A stretch of 52,542 nt of DNA, taken from contig JAIRVF010000022.1 in the NCBI GenBank assembly GCA_031254035.1, positions 1-52,542 on the forward strand, written 5' to 3'. The DNA is from Paenibacillus sp. Lineage in GTDB: Bacteria > Bacillota > Bacilli > Paenibacillales > Paenibacillaceae. This document shows positions 1 to 7,821 of the stretch, piece after piece. The notes beneath the pieces were generated by a model that saw only the letters and a list, made by a program, of their open reading frames with translations, was not told the origin of the DNA and made no database searches. A program made the position numbers and the translations under genes. Numbering within the stretch: position 1 is the first letter of the stretch; every line of letters starts with the position of its first letter.

Positions 1-21
1 GCCCCATCAGGGGGCTTTTTT
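1..21 (+). terminator. Intrinsic terminator at window edge
   Basis: GCCCC and GGGGC arms around a five-base loop are followed by a run of six T. This probably ends a gene lying left of the window, and its stem may extend beyond the edge. Confidence 0.6.
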
Positions 22-167
22 GTGTTGGAAAGTACAAAGGTTCGTTGGCACGCACTTGTATCCGGTGGTCCCTATATTTGTTATCGGTTGCCTATATTTC
101 ACACTTTGATTATGGCCCCGAGAAGTAGTACATTAATATATGAAGTTATAAGGAGGTTTCTGAATTA

Positions 168-653
168 ATGTTCTATGAAGACAATGAGAATTTGACCATC
201 ATGACCTACACCTTGAATAGTGGCATTAAAGGAACTGTACCTTTATCGAATAAGCAAATTCAGGAATGGATCGAGTGCTACCGTACTGACATGAAATTCA
301 TCACAGCTATTGGCAAGGAGTTTTTTGGCCTCAATCCAGAGCTGGTTGCCGATTTCAAAGTGCATAACCGTTTCTCAAATTACGCTGAAGTGATCAAGCC
401 TGTAGGAAATCCACCGGCAGAACCGGTAAACTCCGAGGAGTTGTCCAAAGCGTATGAAGAGAACCGCGTGTACTTTAAAGTCGACTGCAAATGCGGTACG
501 ACCTACACGACCTTTTCCCAATACTACACGACGAAATGGTATTGTTCCAAATGCAACGAGATTGTTTTTTTGGACAAGAAGAAAGGCAAAGTGCTTACAG
601 ACAAAGGCGATGCCTGGTACATGACCAACAAGTATTTTGTAGCAAGGGACTAG
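168..653 (+). CDS. Hypothetical zinc-ribbon protein
   Basis: A 161-residue soluble protein that I do not recognise. The ATG follows a strong AAGGAGG box with good spacing, and a terminator-like hairpin lies 65 bases after the stop, so it looks like a genuine single-gene unit. The C-terminal third holds a CxC (C107, C109) and a CxxC (C126, C129) pair separated by an aromatic-rich stretch, which fits one structural zinc ribbon. The N-terminal two thirds show no known motif, no signal peptide and no membrane segment. A nucleic-acid or protein-binding role is possible from the ribbon alone but is only inference. Confidence 0.75.
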   Translation: MFYEDNENLTIMTYTLNSGIKGTVPLSNKQIQEWIECYRTDMKFITAIGKEFFGLNPELVADFKVHNRFSNYAEVIKPVGNPPAEPVNSEELSKAYEENRVYFKVDCKCGTTYTTFSQYYTTKWYCSKCNEIVFLDKKKGKVLTDKGDAWYMTNKYFVARD

Positions 654-717
654 CATGAATACGCGATAAACACCTGTCATAGGGTGAAAAACATAGAGAT
701 GAAACTGAACCTTATTA

Positions 718-765
718 AGGGACTGATTCCTGCCGATTAGTGGCTTGAACCAGTTCCTTTTGTTT
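718..765 (+). terminator. Probable terminator of the zinc-ribbon gene
   Basis: Arms AGGGACTGATTC (718-729) and GAACCAGTTCCT (747-758) pair over 11 of 12 positions with one G-T, around a 17-base loop, and are followed by a T-rich tract. The long loop makes it weaker than the other terminators in the window. Confidence 0.5.
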
Positions 766-829
766 TGGAAGCATCCACCACCTCCGTGGCTGCCTGCTGC
801 TGCTCTGAGGCTGCCGACATGCTTTGCGC
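737..829 (-). pseudogene. Possible fossil of a chemoreceptor C-terminus
   Basis: On the minus strand the last ~30 codons before a stop at 737 read like the tail of the signalling domain of methyl-accepting chemotaxis proteins: a serine/alanine-rich segment with SAASEQQQAATEVV. The residues upstream of it in the same frame (to 1075) look random, with no receptor domains and no ribosome binding site. This would be a decayed remnant rather than a gene. A chance match in a short low-complexity stretch is the main alternative. Confidence 0.25.
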
Positions 830-1066
830 ACTTTTACTCGGTGGCGACGTTAACAACCTGAACCTCCATAATTTGTAATAATAATAGAATAATAATTTAT
901 GATCTTGTTGTCGTAGGGAAGTTTGTGTACAGAGGGGTTTTCGTGGCCACATGCGATGTTGATGGGTTGCAATCGGGTAATAGATGGTGAGTTTGCAATC
1001 AAGTGGGGTTGGATATGTATGTAAATTCATAAGCTGGACCGGGACAATGCCTAAAATTTTAATATT

Positions 1067-1084
1067 TTGTGACATAATTCACAT
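1067..1084. promoter_or_regulatory. Fnr/Rex-like palindrome 1 upstream of cydA
   Basis: TTGTGACATAATTCACAT contains TGTGA-N6-TCACA, the form recognised by Bacillus Fnr and very close to the Rex box (TTGTGAA-N4-TTCACAA). In B. subtilis the cyd operon is repressed by Rex. Which protein acts here cannot be told from sequence. Confidence 0.6.
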
Positions 1085-1105
1085 TATCTCATTTTCCGAC
1101 TGCGG

Positions 1106-1125
1106 AATGTGACTTTTATCACATT
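1106..1125. promoter_or_regulatory. Fnr/Rex-like palindrome 2 upstream of cydA
   Basis: AATGTGA-N6-TCACATT is a perfect inverted repeat with 7-base arms, again of the TGTGA-N6-TCACA type. Its centre lies 40 bp from the centre of the first box, close to four helical turns, so two dimers could sit on the same face of the DNA. Confidence 0.6.
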
Positions 1126-1162
1126 GGAGGCACCCTTTGTCTGCCAAAATACATGAAGAAAA

Positions 1163-1178
1163 GAATTTTGCAAAATTC
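1163..1178. promoter_or_regulatory. Perfect 16-bp palindrome in the cyd leader
   Basis: GAATTTTGCAAAATTC is a perfect palindrome without spacer, about 78 bases before the cydA start. It matches no operator I know well. It could be a further regulator site or, being AT-rich, chance. Confidence 0.35.
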
Positions 1179-1255
1179 CAAGGATTGAAAAATCTTATGT
1201 TTCCGAATCAGAAGTAAGGGGTATGGTAGAATAATTTTAGAAAGAAGGAAGAAAA

Positions 1256-2659
1256 ATGGATGTAGTTATGTTGTCTCGGATCCAGTTCGCAGCAACAACG
1301 ATTTTTCACTTTTTCTTCGTACCGTTGTCCATCGGTCTCGCATTTTTGATCGCGATCATGGAAACGATGTACGTTGTTAAGGGCAAGGAACAGTATAAAG
1401 AGATGGCGAAGTTTTGGGGCAAGCTATTTCTCATTAACTTTGCGATTGGTGTAGTAACAGGCATTCTTCAGGAATTCCAGTTCGGTATGAACTGGTCGGC
1501 ATATTCACGGTTTGTCGGTGACGTATTCGGAGCGCCGCTGGCGATCGAAGCGCTACTGGCGTTTTTCTTGGAGTCTACTTTCCTTGGACTGTGGATTTTC
1601 GGGTGGGAACGCCTTTCGAAAAAGGTCCATGCGCTTTGCATCTGGCTGGTAGCGATCGGAACGATTCTTTCCGCATTCTGGATCCTTGCAGCGAACTCTT
1701 TCATGCAGCGTCCTGTTGGCTTTACTATGAACAATGGCCGCGCAGAAATGAACGACTTTTTTGCACTGATCACCAACGGTCAGGTGTTGCTTGAATTCCC
1801 GCATACAGTTTTGGCGGCATTTATGACAGGTGCATTCCTGGTTACAGGCGTAAGTGCGTATAAGCTGCTGAAAAAGCAGGATGTTCAGTTTTTCAAAAAG
1901 TCTTTTAACATTGCAATCATTATTGGCCTGGTGTCCTCGATTGCCGTTGCGCTTATCGGTCACCAGCAGGCACAATATTTGGTCAAAACACAGCCGATGA
2001 AAATGGCTGCAACCGAAGCGCTTTGGGAGAACAGTGGCGATCCTGCGGCTTGGACGGTAACTGCGCTTATTGATACCAAAAACCAAAAAAATACTGCAGA
2101 GCTTCAGATTCCTTATCTGCTCAGCTTCCTTTCTTACAGTAAATTTTCCGGTGAAGTGCAGGGCATGAAAGAACTTCAAGCGCAGTACGAGCAGCAATAC
2201 GGCCCTGGCGACTATATTCCTCCGGTTCGTACAACTTTCTGGAGTTTCCGCATCATGGTTGCTGCTGGCAGCTTGATGATTTTGCTTGGCATATACGGTG
2301 TTTATCTGACAGCACGCAAAAAACTGGAAAACCACAACAAATGGTTTATGCGTCTAATGGTATTTTCAATTTCGTTGCCGCATATCGCTAATACGTCAGG
2401 CTGGGTCATGACGGAATTTGGCCGCCAGCCATGGACGGTATTCGGATTGATGACGACAGCAGACAGTGTTTCGCCTAGCGTATCCTCAGGCCAAGTGTTG
2501 TTCTCAATTATCGCTTTTGTGGGTGTTTATGCTATTCTGGCGGTAGTGATGGTTTATCTGTTTATCCGCGTGATCAAAAAAGGTCCATTTGAAGTTGTGA
2601 AGGAAGAAGTATCTAGTGATCCATTTGATAAGGAGGGATACCGTCATGCTATCTCTTAA
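1256..2659 (+). CDS. cydA: Cytochrome bd ubiquinol/menaquinol oxidase subunit I
   Basis: Catalytic subunit of cytochrome bd, which oxidises membrane quinol and reduces oxygen to water at the cytoplasmic membrane, with high oxygen affinity. The 467 residues carry multiple membrane spans and the family landmarks: H18 and H183 as haem ligands, the FWSFRIM motif with M334 as the third ligand, and GRQPW near residue 389. The length and the short Q-loop before FWSFRIM are typical of the Bacillus type rather than E. coli. The ATG follows an AAGAAGGAAG ribosome binding site. It is the first gene of cydABDC, and its end overlaps cydB by 14 bases. Two TGTGA-N6-TCACA palindromes upstream suggest oxygen or redox control. 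Confidence 0.97.
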   Translation: MDVVMLSRIQFAATTIFHFFFVPLSIGLAFLIAIMETMYVVKGKEQYKEMAKFWGKLFLINFAIGVVTGILQEFQFGMNWSAYSRFVGDVFGAPLAIEALLAFFLESTFLGLWIFGWERLSKKVHALCIWLVAIGTILSAFWILAANSFMQRPVGFTMNNGRAEMNDFFALITNGQVLLEFPHTVLAAFMTGAFLVTGVSAYKLLKKQDVQFFKKSFNIAIIIGLVSSIAVALIGHQQAQYLVKTQPMKMAATEALWENSGDPAAWTVTALIDTKNQKNTAELQIPYLLSFLSYSKFSGEVQGMKELQAQYEQQYGPGDYIPPVRTTFWSFRIMVAAGSLMILLGIYGVYLTARKKLENHNKWFMRLMVFSISLPHIANTSGWVMTEFGRQPWTVFGLMTTADSVSPSVSSGQVLFSIIAFVGVYAILAVVMVYLFIRVIKKGPFEVVKEEVSSDPFDKEGYRHAIS

Positions 2660-3665
2660 TGAGCTTTGGTTTGTGCTCGTAGCCGTTTTGTTTATCGGAT
2701 TTTTCTTCCTTGAAGGATTCGATTTCGGCGTCGGGATGTCCACGGGTATCTTGGCGAAAACCGATATGGAGCGCCGGGTGCTGATTAACTCTATTGGCCC
2801 CTTCTGGGACGGAAACGAAGTTTGGCTGCTGACGGCTGGTGGTGCGATGTTCGCTGCTTTCCCGAACTGGTATGCGACGTTGTTTAGCGGATTTTATACT
2901 CCGCTTGTGCTGCTGCTGATTGCATTGATCGGACGTGGTGTTGCTTTTGAATATCGCGGTAAGGTCGAAGCGGCAGCTTGGAGAAAGACTTGGGATGTTG
3001 TTATTTTCATCGGCAGCTTGCTTCCGCCGCTTCTGCTTGGCGTTGTGTTTGCCGATTTGATTAAAGGTTTGCCGATTGACCAAGCGATGGAAATGAAAGC
3101 TTCGTTCTTTGGTGATATCGTGAATTTCTACTCCGTAGTGGGCGGCTTGACGATGGTTGTGCTTTGCCTCGTGCATGGACTACTGTTTACGACGCTGCGG
3201 GTAACGGGCGATCTTCAGGAGCGCGCCCGCAAGATGGCACGTATGCTGATGGTGCCGCTGGCTGTATTGGTTGTAGCATTCTTCACCTTGACTTATTTCA
3301 ATACTGAAGTCTTCAACGTTCGCGGCGGTATTTTGTCAGCTGATATTGCGGTTTTGCTTATTGCGTTTGCTTTGGCAGCTGTATTTTCCATCAAGAAAAA
3401 AGACGGCTGGGCATTTGGCATGACGGGTGCGGTGATTGCACTGACCATTATTTCGTTCTTCATTGGACTGTTCCCGAACGTGATGATCAGCTCCATCGAC
3501 ACTGCCTTCAACCTGACGGTGGACAACGCGGCTTCCGGTCATTACTCGCTTAAGGTCATGACAATCGTGGCTGTATCCCTGCTACCTTTCGTGCTTGGCT
3601 ACCAAATCTGGAGTTACTTTGTGTTCCATAAACGGGTTCATGAGAAGGGGCATTTGGAGTACTAA
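2646..3665 (+). CDS. cydB: Cytochrome bd oxidase subunit II
   Basis: Second integral membrane subunit of cytochrome bd, pairing with CydA. About eight hydrophobic spans are visible in 339 residues, with the family segments FFFLEGFDFGVGM near the N-terminus and DGNEVWLLTAGGAMF around residues 45-60. I place the start at the ATG at 2646, since AAGGAGGG sits seven to eight bases upstream. An earlier in-frame ATG at 2616 lies inside cydA without a ribosome binding site. The gene overlaps cydA by 14 bases, and its stop shares one base with the cydD start, so the operon is translationally coupled. Confidence 0.97.
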   Translation: MLSLNELWFVLVAVLFIGFFFLEGFDFGVGMSTGILAKTDMERRVLINSIGPFWDGNEVWLLTAGGAMFAAFPNWYATLFSGFYTPLVLLLIALIGRGVAFEYRGKVEAAAWRKTWDVVIFIGSLLPPLLLGVVFADLIKGLPIDQAMEMKASFFGDIVNFYSVVGGLTMVVLCLVHGLLFTTLRVTGDLQERARKMARMLMVPLAVLVVAFFTLTYFNTEVFNVRGGILSADIAVLLIAFALAAVFSIKKKDGWAFGMTGAVIALTIISFFIGLFPNVMISSIDTAFNLTVDNAASGHYSLKVMTIVAVSLLPFVLGYQIWSYFVFHKRVHEKGHLEY

Positions 3666-5413
3666 TGGATCGGAATTTGCTGGGCTACAAAGGGATAAAG
3701 CCAACACTTGCCGCCGTTCTGATATTAACGCTTGTGCAAAGCGTATCGATCATCCTGCTGGCAAGATGGCTGGCGGAGGTTCTCTCCGCCCTCTTTGCCG
3801 GTGAATCGCTTCATTCGCAATACAATAAAATAATGATGTTTCTCGGCGCGTTTTTGACCCGGCACATCATAAACTTCATTCAGCAAAAAATCAGTTATGC
3901 TTTCGCTGAGCGGACCGGAGCCAACCTGAGGCAACAGGTGCTGGATAAGCTTTTTCAATTGGGCCCGCGGTTCACGAAGCAGGAAGGAACGGGAAATCTG
4001 GTTACGCTGGTGCTGGAGGGTGCGTCGAAGTTCCGGAACTATCTGGATCTAACCGTGCCGCGGATGGCAGGAATGTCGATCATTCCATGGGTCATCCTGG
4101 TTTATGTTTTCATGCAGGATATTACATCGGGGATCATCTTGACCCTGACGATGCCGATCCTGATTGCGTTTTTGATTCTCGTCGGGCTAGCTGCCCGCAA
4201 ACATACAGAGAAGCAGCTGGATACGTACCGCACGCTGTCGAACCACTTTGTGGATTCGCTGCGCGGACTGGAGACGCTGAAGCTGCTGGGGCAGAGCCGC
4301 TCTCACAGCGATACAATCGCCCGGGTGAGTGACCGCTACAGATCAGCGACCATGCGCACTTTGCGCGTGGCTTTTCTGTCTTCTTTTGCCCTTGATTTTT
4401 TCACAACGCTGTCGGTGGCCATCGTTGCCGTAGGTTTGGGCTTGCGGCTGATCAACGGCAATATAGAGCTTCTTACCGGGCTGACGGTGTTGATCTTGGC
4501 ACCGGAATATTTCTTGCCTGTACGTATGGTTGGAGCGGATTTCCATGCCACCTTGGATGGTAAGGAAGCAGGAGCTGCGATGCAGCTTATTATTGATGAG
4601 CCCTTGAATCAGGAAACCGAAGAGTCCGTTGGTCAGGGCAAACAAGAACGCAAACAAGAACTAACCTGGACGAAGGACAGCTGTCTGAGCTTGTTGAATG
4701 TGGCCGTGCAGCATCAGGAAGATGGTCCGCATTCGCTGCAGGAAATATCGCTGGATATTCGGAGTGTAGGGAAAATCGGAATTATCGGCGCCAGCGGTGC
4801 CGGGAAATCCACCTTGATCGATGTGCTGGGCGGATTTTTGAAGCCAACGGAAGGATGCATGGTTGTGGATGACCGCAGGTTCGGTTCCCTTGCGACTGAC
4901 GCATGGAGAAAACTGACGACGTATATTCCGCAGCATCCTTATATTTTCAGCAGCACGCTGGCAGACAATATCCGCTTCTATGTGCCGGATGCGGCGACTG
5001 CAGATGTGGAACGAGCGGTGGCTGCCGCTGGGCTGTCGGAGCTGGTTCACAGCCTACCGCAAGGCGTGGATGAAATGATCGGAAATGGCGGCCGCCAGCT
5101 GAGCGGCGGGCAGGAGCAGCGCGTAGCGCTGGCCCGTGCTTTTCTTAGCGACCGACCTGTAATGCTGCTGGATGAGCCGACGGCACATCTGGATATCGAG
5201 ACGGAATATGAGCTGAAGCAGACGATGCTACCGCTGTTTGAGAACAAGTTGGTGTTCCTGGCGACACATCGTTTACACTGGATGCCGGATATGGACCTGA
5301 TCATCGTACTGGACCATGGACGAGTGGCGGAAACCGGCACCCATGAGGAATTGATTGCCCGCAAGGGAGCCTATTATGAGCTGATAAGATCGCAACTGGA
5401 GGGAGTAGAGTGA
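3665..5413 (+). CDS. cydD: Thiol reductant ABC exporter, CydD-type half
   Basis: Half of the heterodimeric ABC exporter that moves cysteine and glutathione-type thiols out of the cytoplasm and is needed to assemble cytochrome bd. An N-terminal membrane domain of about six spans (residues 1-320) is followed by an ATPase domain with Walker A GASGAGKST near 375, signature LSGGQ near 479 and Walker B VMLLDEPT near 499, all intact. Length (582) matches the family. It starts in a TAATG overlap with cydB and ends in a GTGA overlap with cydC. In Bacillus nomenclature the first exporter gene is called cydC, so the D/C naming is conventional. Confidence 0.93.
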   Translation: MDRNLLGYKGIKPTLAAVLILTLVQSVSIILLARWLAEVLSALFAGESLHSQYNKIMMFLGAFLTRHIINFIQQKISYAFAERTGANLRQQVLDKLFQLGPRFTKQEGTGNLVTLVLEGASKFRNYLDLTVPRMAGMSIIPWVILVYVFMQDITSGIILTLTMPILIAFLILVGLAARKHTEKQLDTYRTLSNHFVDSLRGLETLKLLGQSRSHSDTIARVSDRYRSATMRTLRVAFLSSFALDFFTTLSVAIVAVGLGLRLINGNIELLTGLTVLILAPEYFLPVRMVGADFHATLDGKEAGAAMQLIIDEPLNQETEESVGQGKQERKQELTWTKDSCLSLLNVAVQHQEDGPHSLQEISLDIRSVGKIGIIGASGAGKSTLIDVLGGFLKPTEGCMVVDDRRFGSLATDAWRKLTTYIPQHPYIFSSTLADNIRFYVPDAATADVERAVAAAGLSELVHSLPQGVDEMIGNGGRQLSGGQEQRVALARAFLSDRPVMLLDEPTAHLDIETEYELKQTMLPLFENKLVFLATHRLHWMPDMDLIIVLDHGRVAETGTHEELIARKGAYYELIRSQLEGVE

Positions 5414-7206
5414 GGGAAGAGAGATGGCTTCGGCCTTATGTCCGGACGTACTGGGGACGTTTTCTGATCATCATTGCGCTGGGCAGCCTTACGCTCCTGA
5501 CCGCGTCGATGCTCATGTTCACCTCGGGTTTTCTGATTTCCAAATCGGCGCTGCGTCCTGAGAATATTTTGATGGTATATGTTCCGATCGTGCTGGTCCG
5601 TACCTTCGGAATTAGCCGGGCGGTCGTACATTACGTGGAGCGGCTCGTCAGTCATGACGCCGTACTGCGGATCGTATCGCTAATGCGCACAAGATTGTAC
5701 CGGATTTTAGAGCCGCAGGCCTTGTTCATATCTTCGCGGTTCCGTACCGGGGATATACTCGGGGTGCTTTCGGATGATATTCAATATTTGCAGGACGTTT
5801 ACCTGAGAACGGTATTCCCGAGCATCGTGGCACTGGTGATGTACATCGGATCCATCGCCGCTTTGGGGTGGTTTGACATCCGTTTTGCGCTTTTTATGGC
5901 GCTGTACATTTTTATTCTCGTTGCGGTGCTGCCATGGGTATCACTACTGGTCACTAAGGCCAAAAGCCGCCTCGCGAAACAGCAGCGCAGCGGCTTGTAC
6001 ACCAAGCTGACCGACGCTGTACTCGGTATGAGCGACTGGGTCATCAGCGGCAGACAATCCGCTTTCCTTGCCGCTTATGAAGCAGATGAACGGGAAGCTG
6101 CCCGCGTGAACAGTGAGCTGAAAAGCTGGGCGCGCTGGCGGCAGCTGATCAGCCAGGTGGTGGTTGGCCTCAGCGTCATTTCGATGGTCGTCTGGGCAGC
6201 CCGCGAATATGCAGGCGGACATATTTCGGCAACGCTGATTGCCGCCTTCACGTTGGTGATGTTTCCGATTATGGATGCATTTATACCTGTTTCGGATGCC
6301 ATCGAAAAGATACCGAATTACCAGAGCTCGCTGCAGCGGCTGGGTGAGATCAGTCGGACTTCAGGAGATGGGACTTTCCGTGATTCGGCTGGCCAATCTG
6401 GGGAAAATGGGGCTCCGAAAGAGAAGCAATCCCGTGTTACCGCCGAGGAAGTCCGCCGTTTGGCCGCGCCTCATGTCCATCTGACGGTACACAATGTTAG
6501 TTTCCGGTATGATGATGATTCCCCTTGGTCGTTGGAGAATGTATCCCTCGACCTGCCGCAGGGTAAGCGGATCGCCGTCATCGGGCGCAGTGGTGCCGGC
6601 AAATCGACGCTTTTGAAGCTGATCGAAGGAGCTTTAGCCCCTTCGGCAGGGGCGGTCACCTTGAACGGAACGGATGCATATGCCATTGGCGATCAGATGC
6701 CGCAAGTGGTGTCCGTGCTGAACCAAAGTCCACACCTGTTCGATACGACGGTAGCGAACAACATCCGTCTGGGTGACCGCGATGCCGAAGACGAAGACAT
6801 TCAGCGGGTTGCCGCTCAGGTGAAGCTGGATCGGATGATCGAATCGCTGCCGCTCGGCTACAAAACGCCGATGCACGAGACAGGTCAGCGCTTCTCCGGC
6901 GGGGAACGCCAACGGATTGCGCTGGCGAGGGTGCTGCTTCAGAACAACCCGGTTGTCATTTTGGATGAACCGACCGTGGGACTTGATCCACGCACGGAAA
7001 AAGATCTGCTTGCGACCATATTGGATACCATGCAGGGCAAATCCCTGATTTGGGTAACGCATCATCTGGTCGGTGCCGAGCACATGGACGAAATTATTTT
7101 TATGGAAAACGGCCGTATCGAGATGAGAGGCTCTCATGCGGAGCTGATGGCGGCATCGGAACGGTACCGGAATTTATACCGGCTCGACCGTCCGGAGTTT
7201 TCATAG
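5410..7206 (+). CDS. cydC: Thiol reductant ABC exporter, CydC-type half
   Basis: Partner of the preceding half-transporter and last gene of the operon. It starts at a GTG overlapping the cydD stop, with GGAGGGAG just upstream. Membrane domain at residues 1-310; ATPase domain with Walker A GRSGAGKST near 392, signature FSGGERQR near 495 and Walker B VVILDEPT near 515. A hydrophilic insert at about 318-358, rich in Ser, Gly, Glu and Lys, lengthens the linker and makes the protein slightly longer (598) than the usual 570-580. Both exporter halves keep the catalytic Glu, so both ATP sites may be active. A terminator follows 13 bases after the stop. Confidence 0.93.
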   Translation: MREERWLRPYVRTYWGRFLIIIALGSLTLLTASMLMFTSGFLISKSALRPENILMVYVPIVLVRTFGISRAVVHYVERLVSHDAVLRIVSLMRTRLYRILEPQALFISSRFRTGDILGVLSDDIQYLQDVYLRTVFPSIVALVMYIGSIAALGWFDIRFALFMALYIFILVAVLPWVSLLVTKAKSRLAKQQRSGLYTKLTDAVLGMSDWVISGRQSAFLAAYEADEREAARVNSELKSWARWRQLISQVVVGLSVISMVVWAAREYAGGHISATLIAAFTLVMFPIMDAFIPVSDAIEKIPNYQSSLQRLGEISRTSGDGTFRDSAGQSGENGAPKEKQSRVTAEEVRRLAAPHVHLTVHNVSFRYDDDSPWSLENVSLDLPQGKRIAVIGRSGAGKSTLLKLIEGALAPSAGAVTLNGTDAYAIGDQMPQVVSVLNQSPHLFDTTVANNIRLGDRDAEDEDIQRVAAQVKLDRMIESLPLGYKTPMHETGQRFSGGERQRIALARVLLQNNPVVILDEPTVGLDPRTEKDLLATILDTMQGKSLIWVTHHLVGAEHMDEIIFMENGRIEMRGSHAELMAASERYRNLYRLDRPEFS

Positions 7207-7219
7207 TAAATAAATTAGG

Positions 7220-7254
7220 AGTCATACCGTATAAAGCGGTGTGGCTCTTTTTTT
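7220..7254 (+). terminator. Terminator of the cydABDC operon
   Basis: A ten-base stem (AGTCATACCG with CGGTGTGGCT, two G-T pairs) and a seven-base loop are followed by CTTTTTTT. Confidence 0.8.
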
Positions 7255-7428
7255 ATGATAGCTATTTGGGCCCGATATCTGAGATTAGTTCTTGGCATTT
7301 GTGCGTGGAGACCGCTGCAGTCCGACGGAAGTAACCCGTAGTTACATAGAGCGAGCATGAATCCCCAGTTGTAATACAATATAAGGCTTTCGTCTGCGGA
7401 AACATAATTATAGAAATTTGGAGACAAC

Positions 7429-7473
7429 AGCGATCGGAAGAACGATCCGGATCCGCAGCGGTCAATCCGCATA
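7429..7473. repeat. Intergenic repeat, partner of 51505-51551
   Basis: This stretch shares the core CGGAAGAACGATCCG, then AGCGG and a final CATAA, with 51505-51551. It sits in the 359-base gap between the cyd terminator and the small gene at 7566, with no other recognisable feature from about 7255 to 7550. Open frames on the minus strand here (7215-7499) have no ribosome binding site and are not called. Confidence 0.5.
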
Positions 7474-7565
7474 ACATTGTTTGAAGTGACAATATTCATA
7501 ATTGCATAAAAACACTACCTCTGAACCATCCTATATGGGAAAGAAAGTCAAAGGGGGTGCGAGTG

Positions 7566-7733
7566 ATGGTGCAAAACAACAACAATTCCCAAGGGCCAAG
7601 CAAAAGTGAGGTACAAGGAACCAGGCTGAACAGGATGCCGGGACCCGATAAGCAAAGAGAAGAATTTGCGCAGGAAATGGTGGAAGACGCAAAGGAAGCG
7701 TTCAGTCGGCAGCAATCAGAACATAACGAGTAA
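7566..7733 (+). CDS. Small hydrophilic protein, 55 residues, unknown
   Basis: The ATG at 7566 follows AAGGGGG at 7551-7557 with an eight-base spacer; an in-frame GTG at 7563 is a less likely start. The product is charged and Asn/Gln-rich at the N-terminus, has a PGPDKQREEF segment in the middle and a helical acidic C-terminus. It has no cysteine, signal peptide or membrane span. The composition resembles small spore or stress proteins of Bacillales, but I cannot match it to a named SASP family. It has its own terminator 28 bases downstream, shared with fumC on the other strand. Confidence 0.6.
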   Translation: MVQNNNNSQGPSKSEVQGTRLNRMPGPDKQREEFAQEMVEDAKEAFSRQQSEHNE

Positions 7734-7760
7734 TTTGTAATCCATGTTCACTCAAGCAGA

Positions 7761-7792
7761 ATAAAGCCCGTCCATAACTGGACGGGCTTTAT
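7761..7792. terminator. Bidirectional terminator between small gene and fumC
   Basis: A perfect 14-base stem, ATAAAGCCCGTCCA paired with TGGACGGGCTTTAT, closes a TAAC loop. The A/T-rich ends of the stem give T-rich 3' ends on both strands. It lies between convergent genes. Confidence 0.85.
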
Positions 7793-7821
7793 CTTATCTA
7801 TAAGCAATTATAATTAAGCTC

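Noticed and set aside
1553..2335. 260-codon frame antisense to cydA
   Set aside because: No start signals, composition typical of a shadow, and the opposite strand encodes an unmistakable CydA.
7215..7499. Minus-strand frames in the gap after cydC
   Set aside because: They cross the cyd terminator and an intergenic repeat, lack ribosome binding sites and look random.
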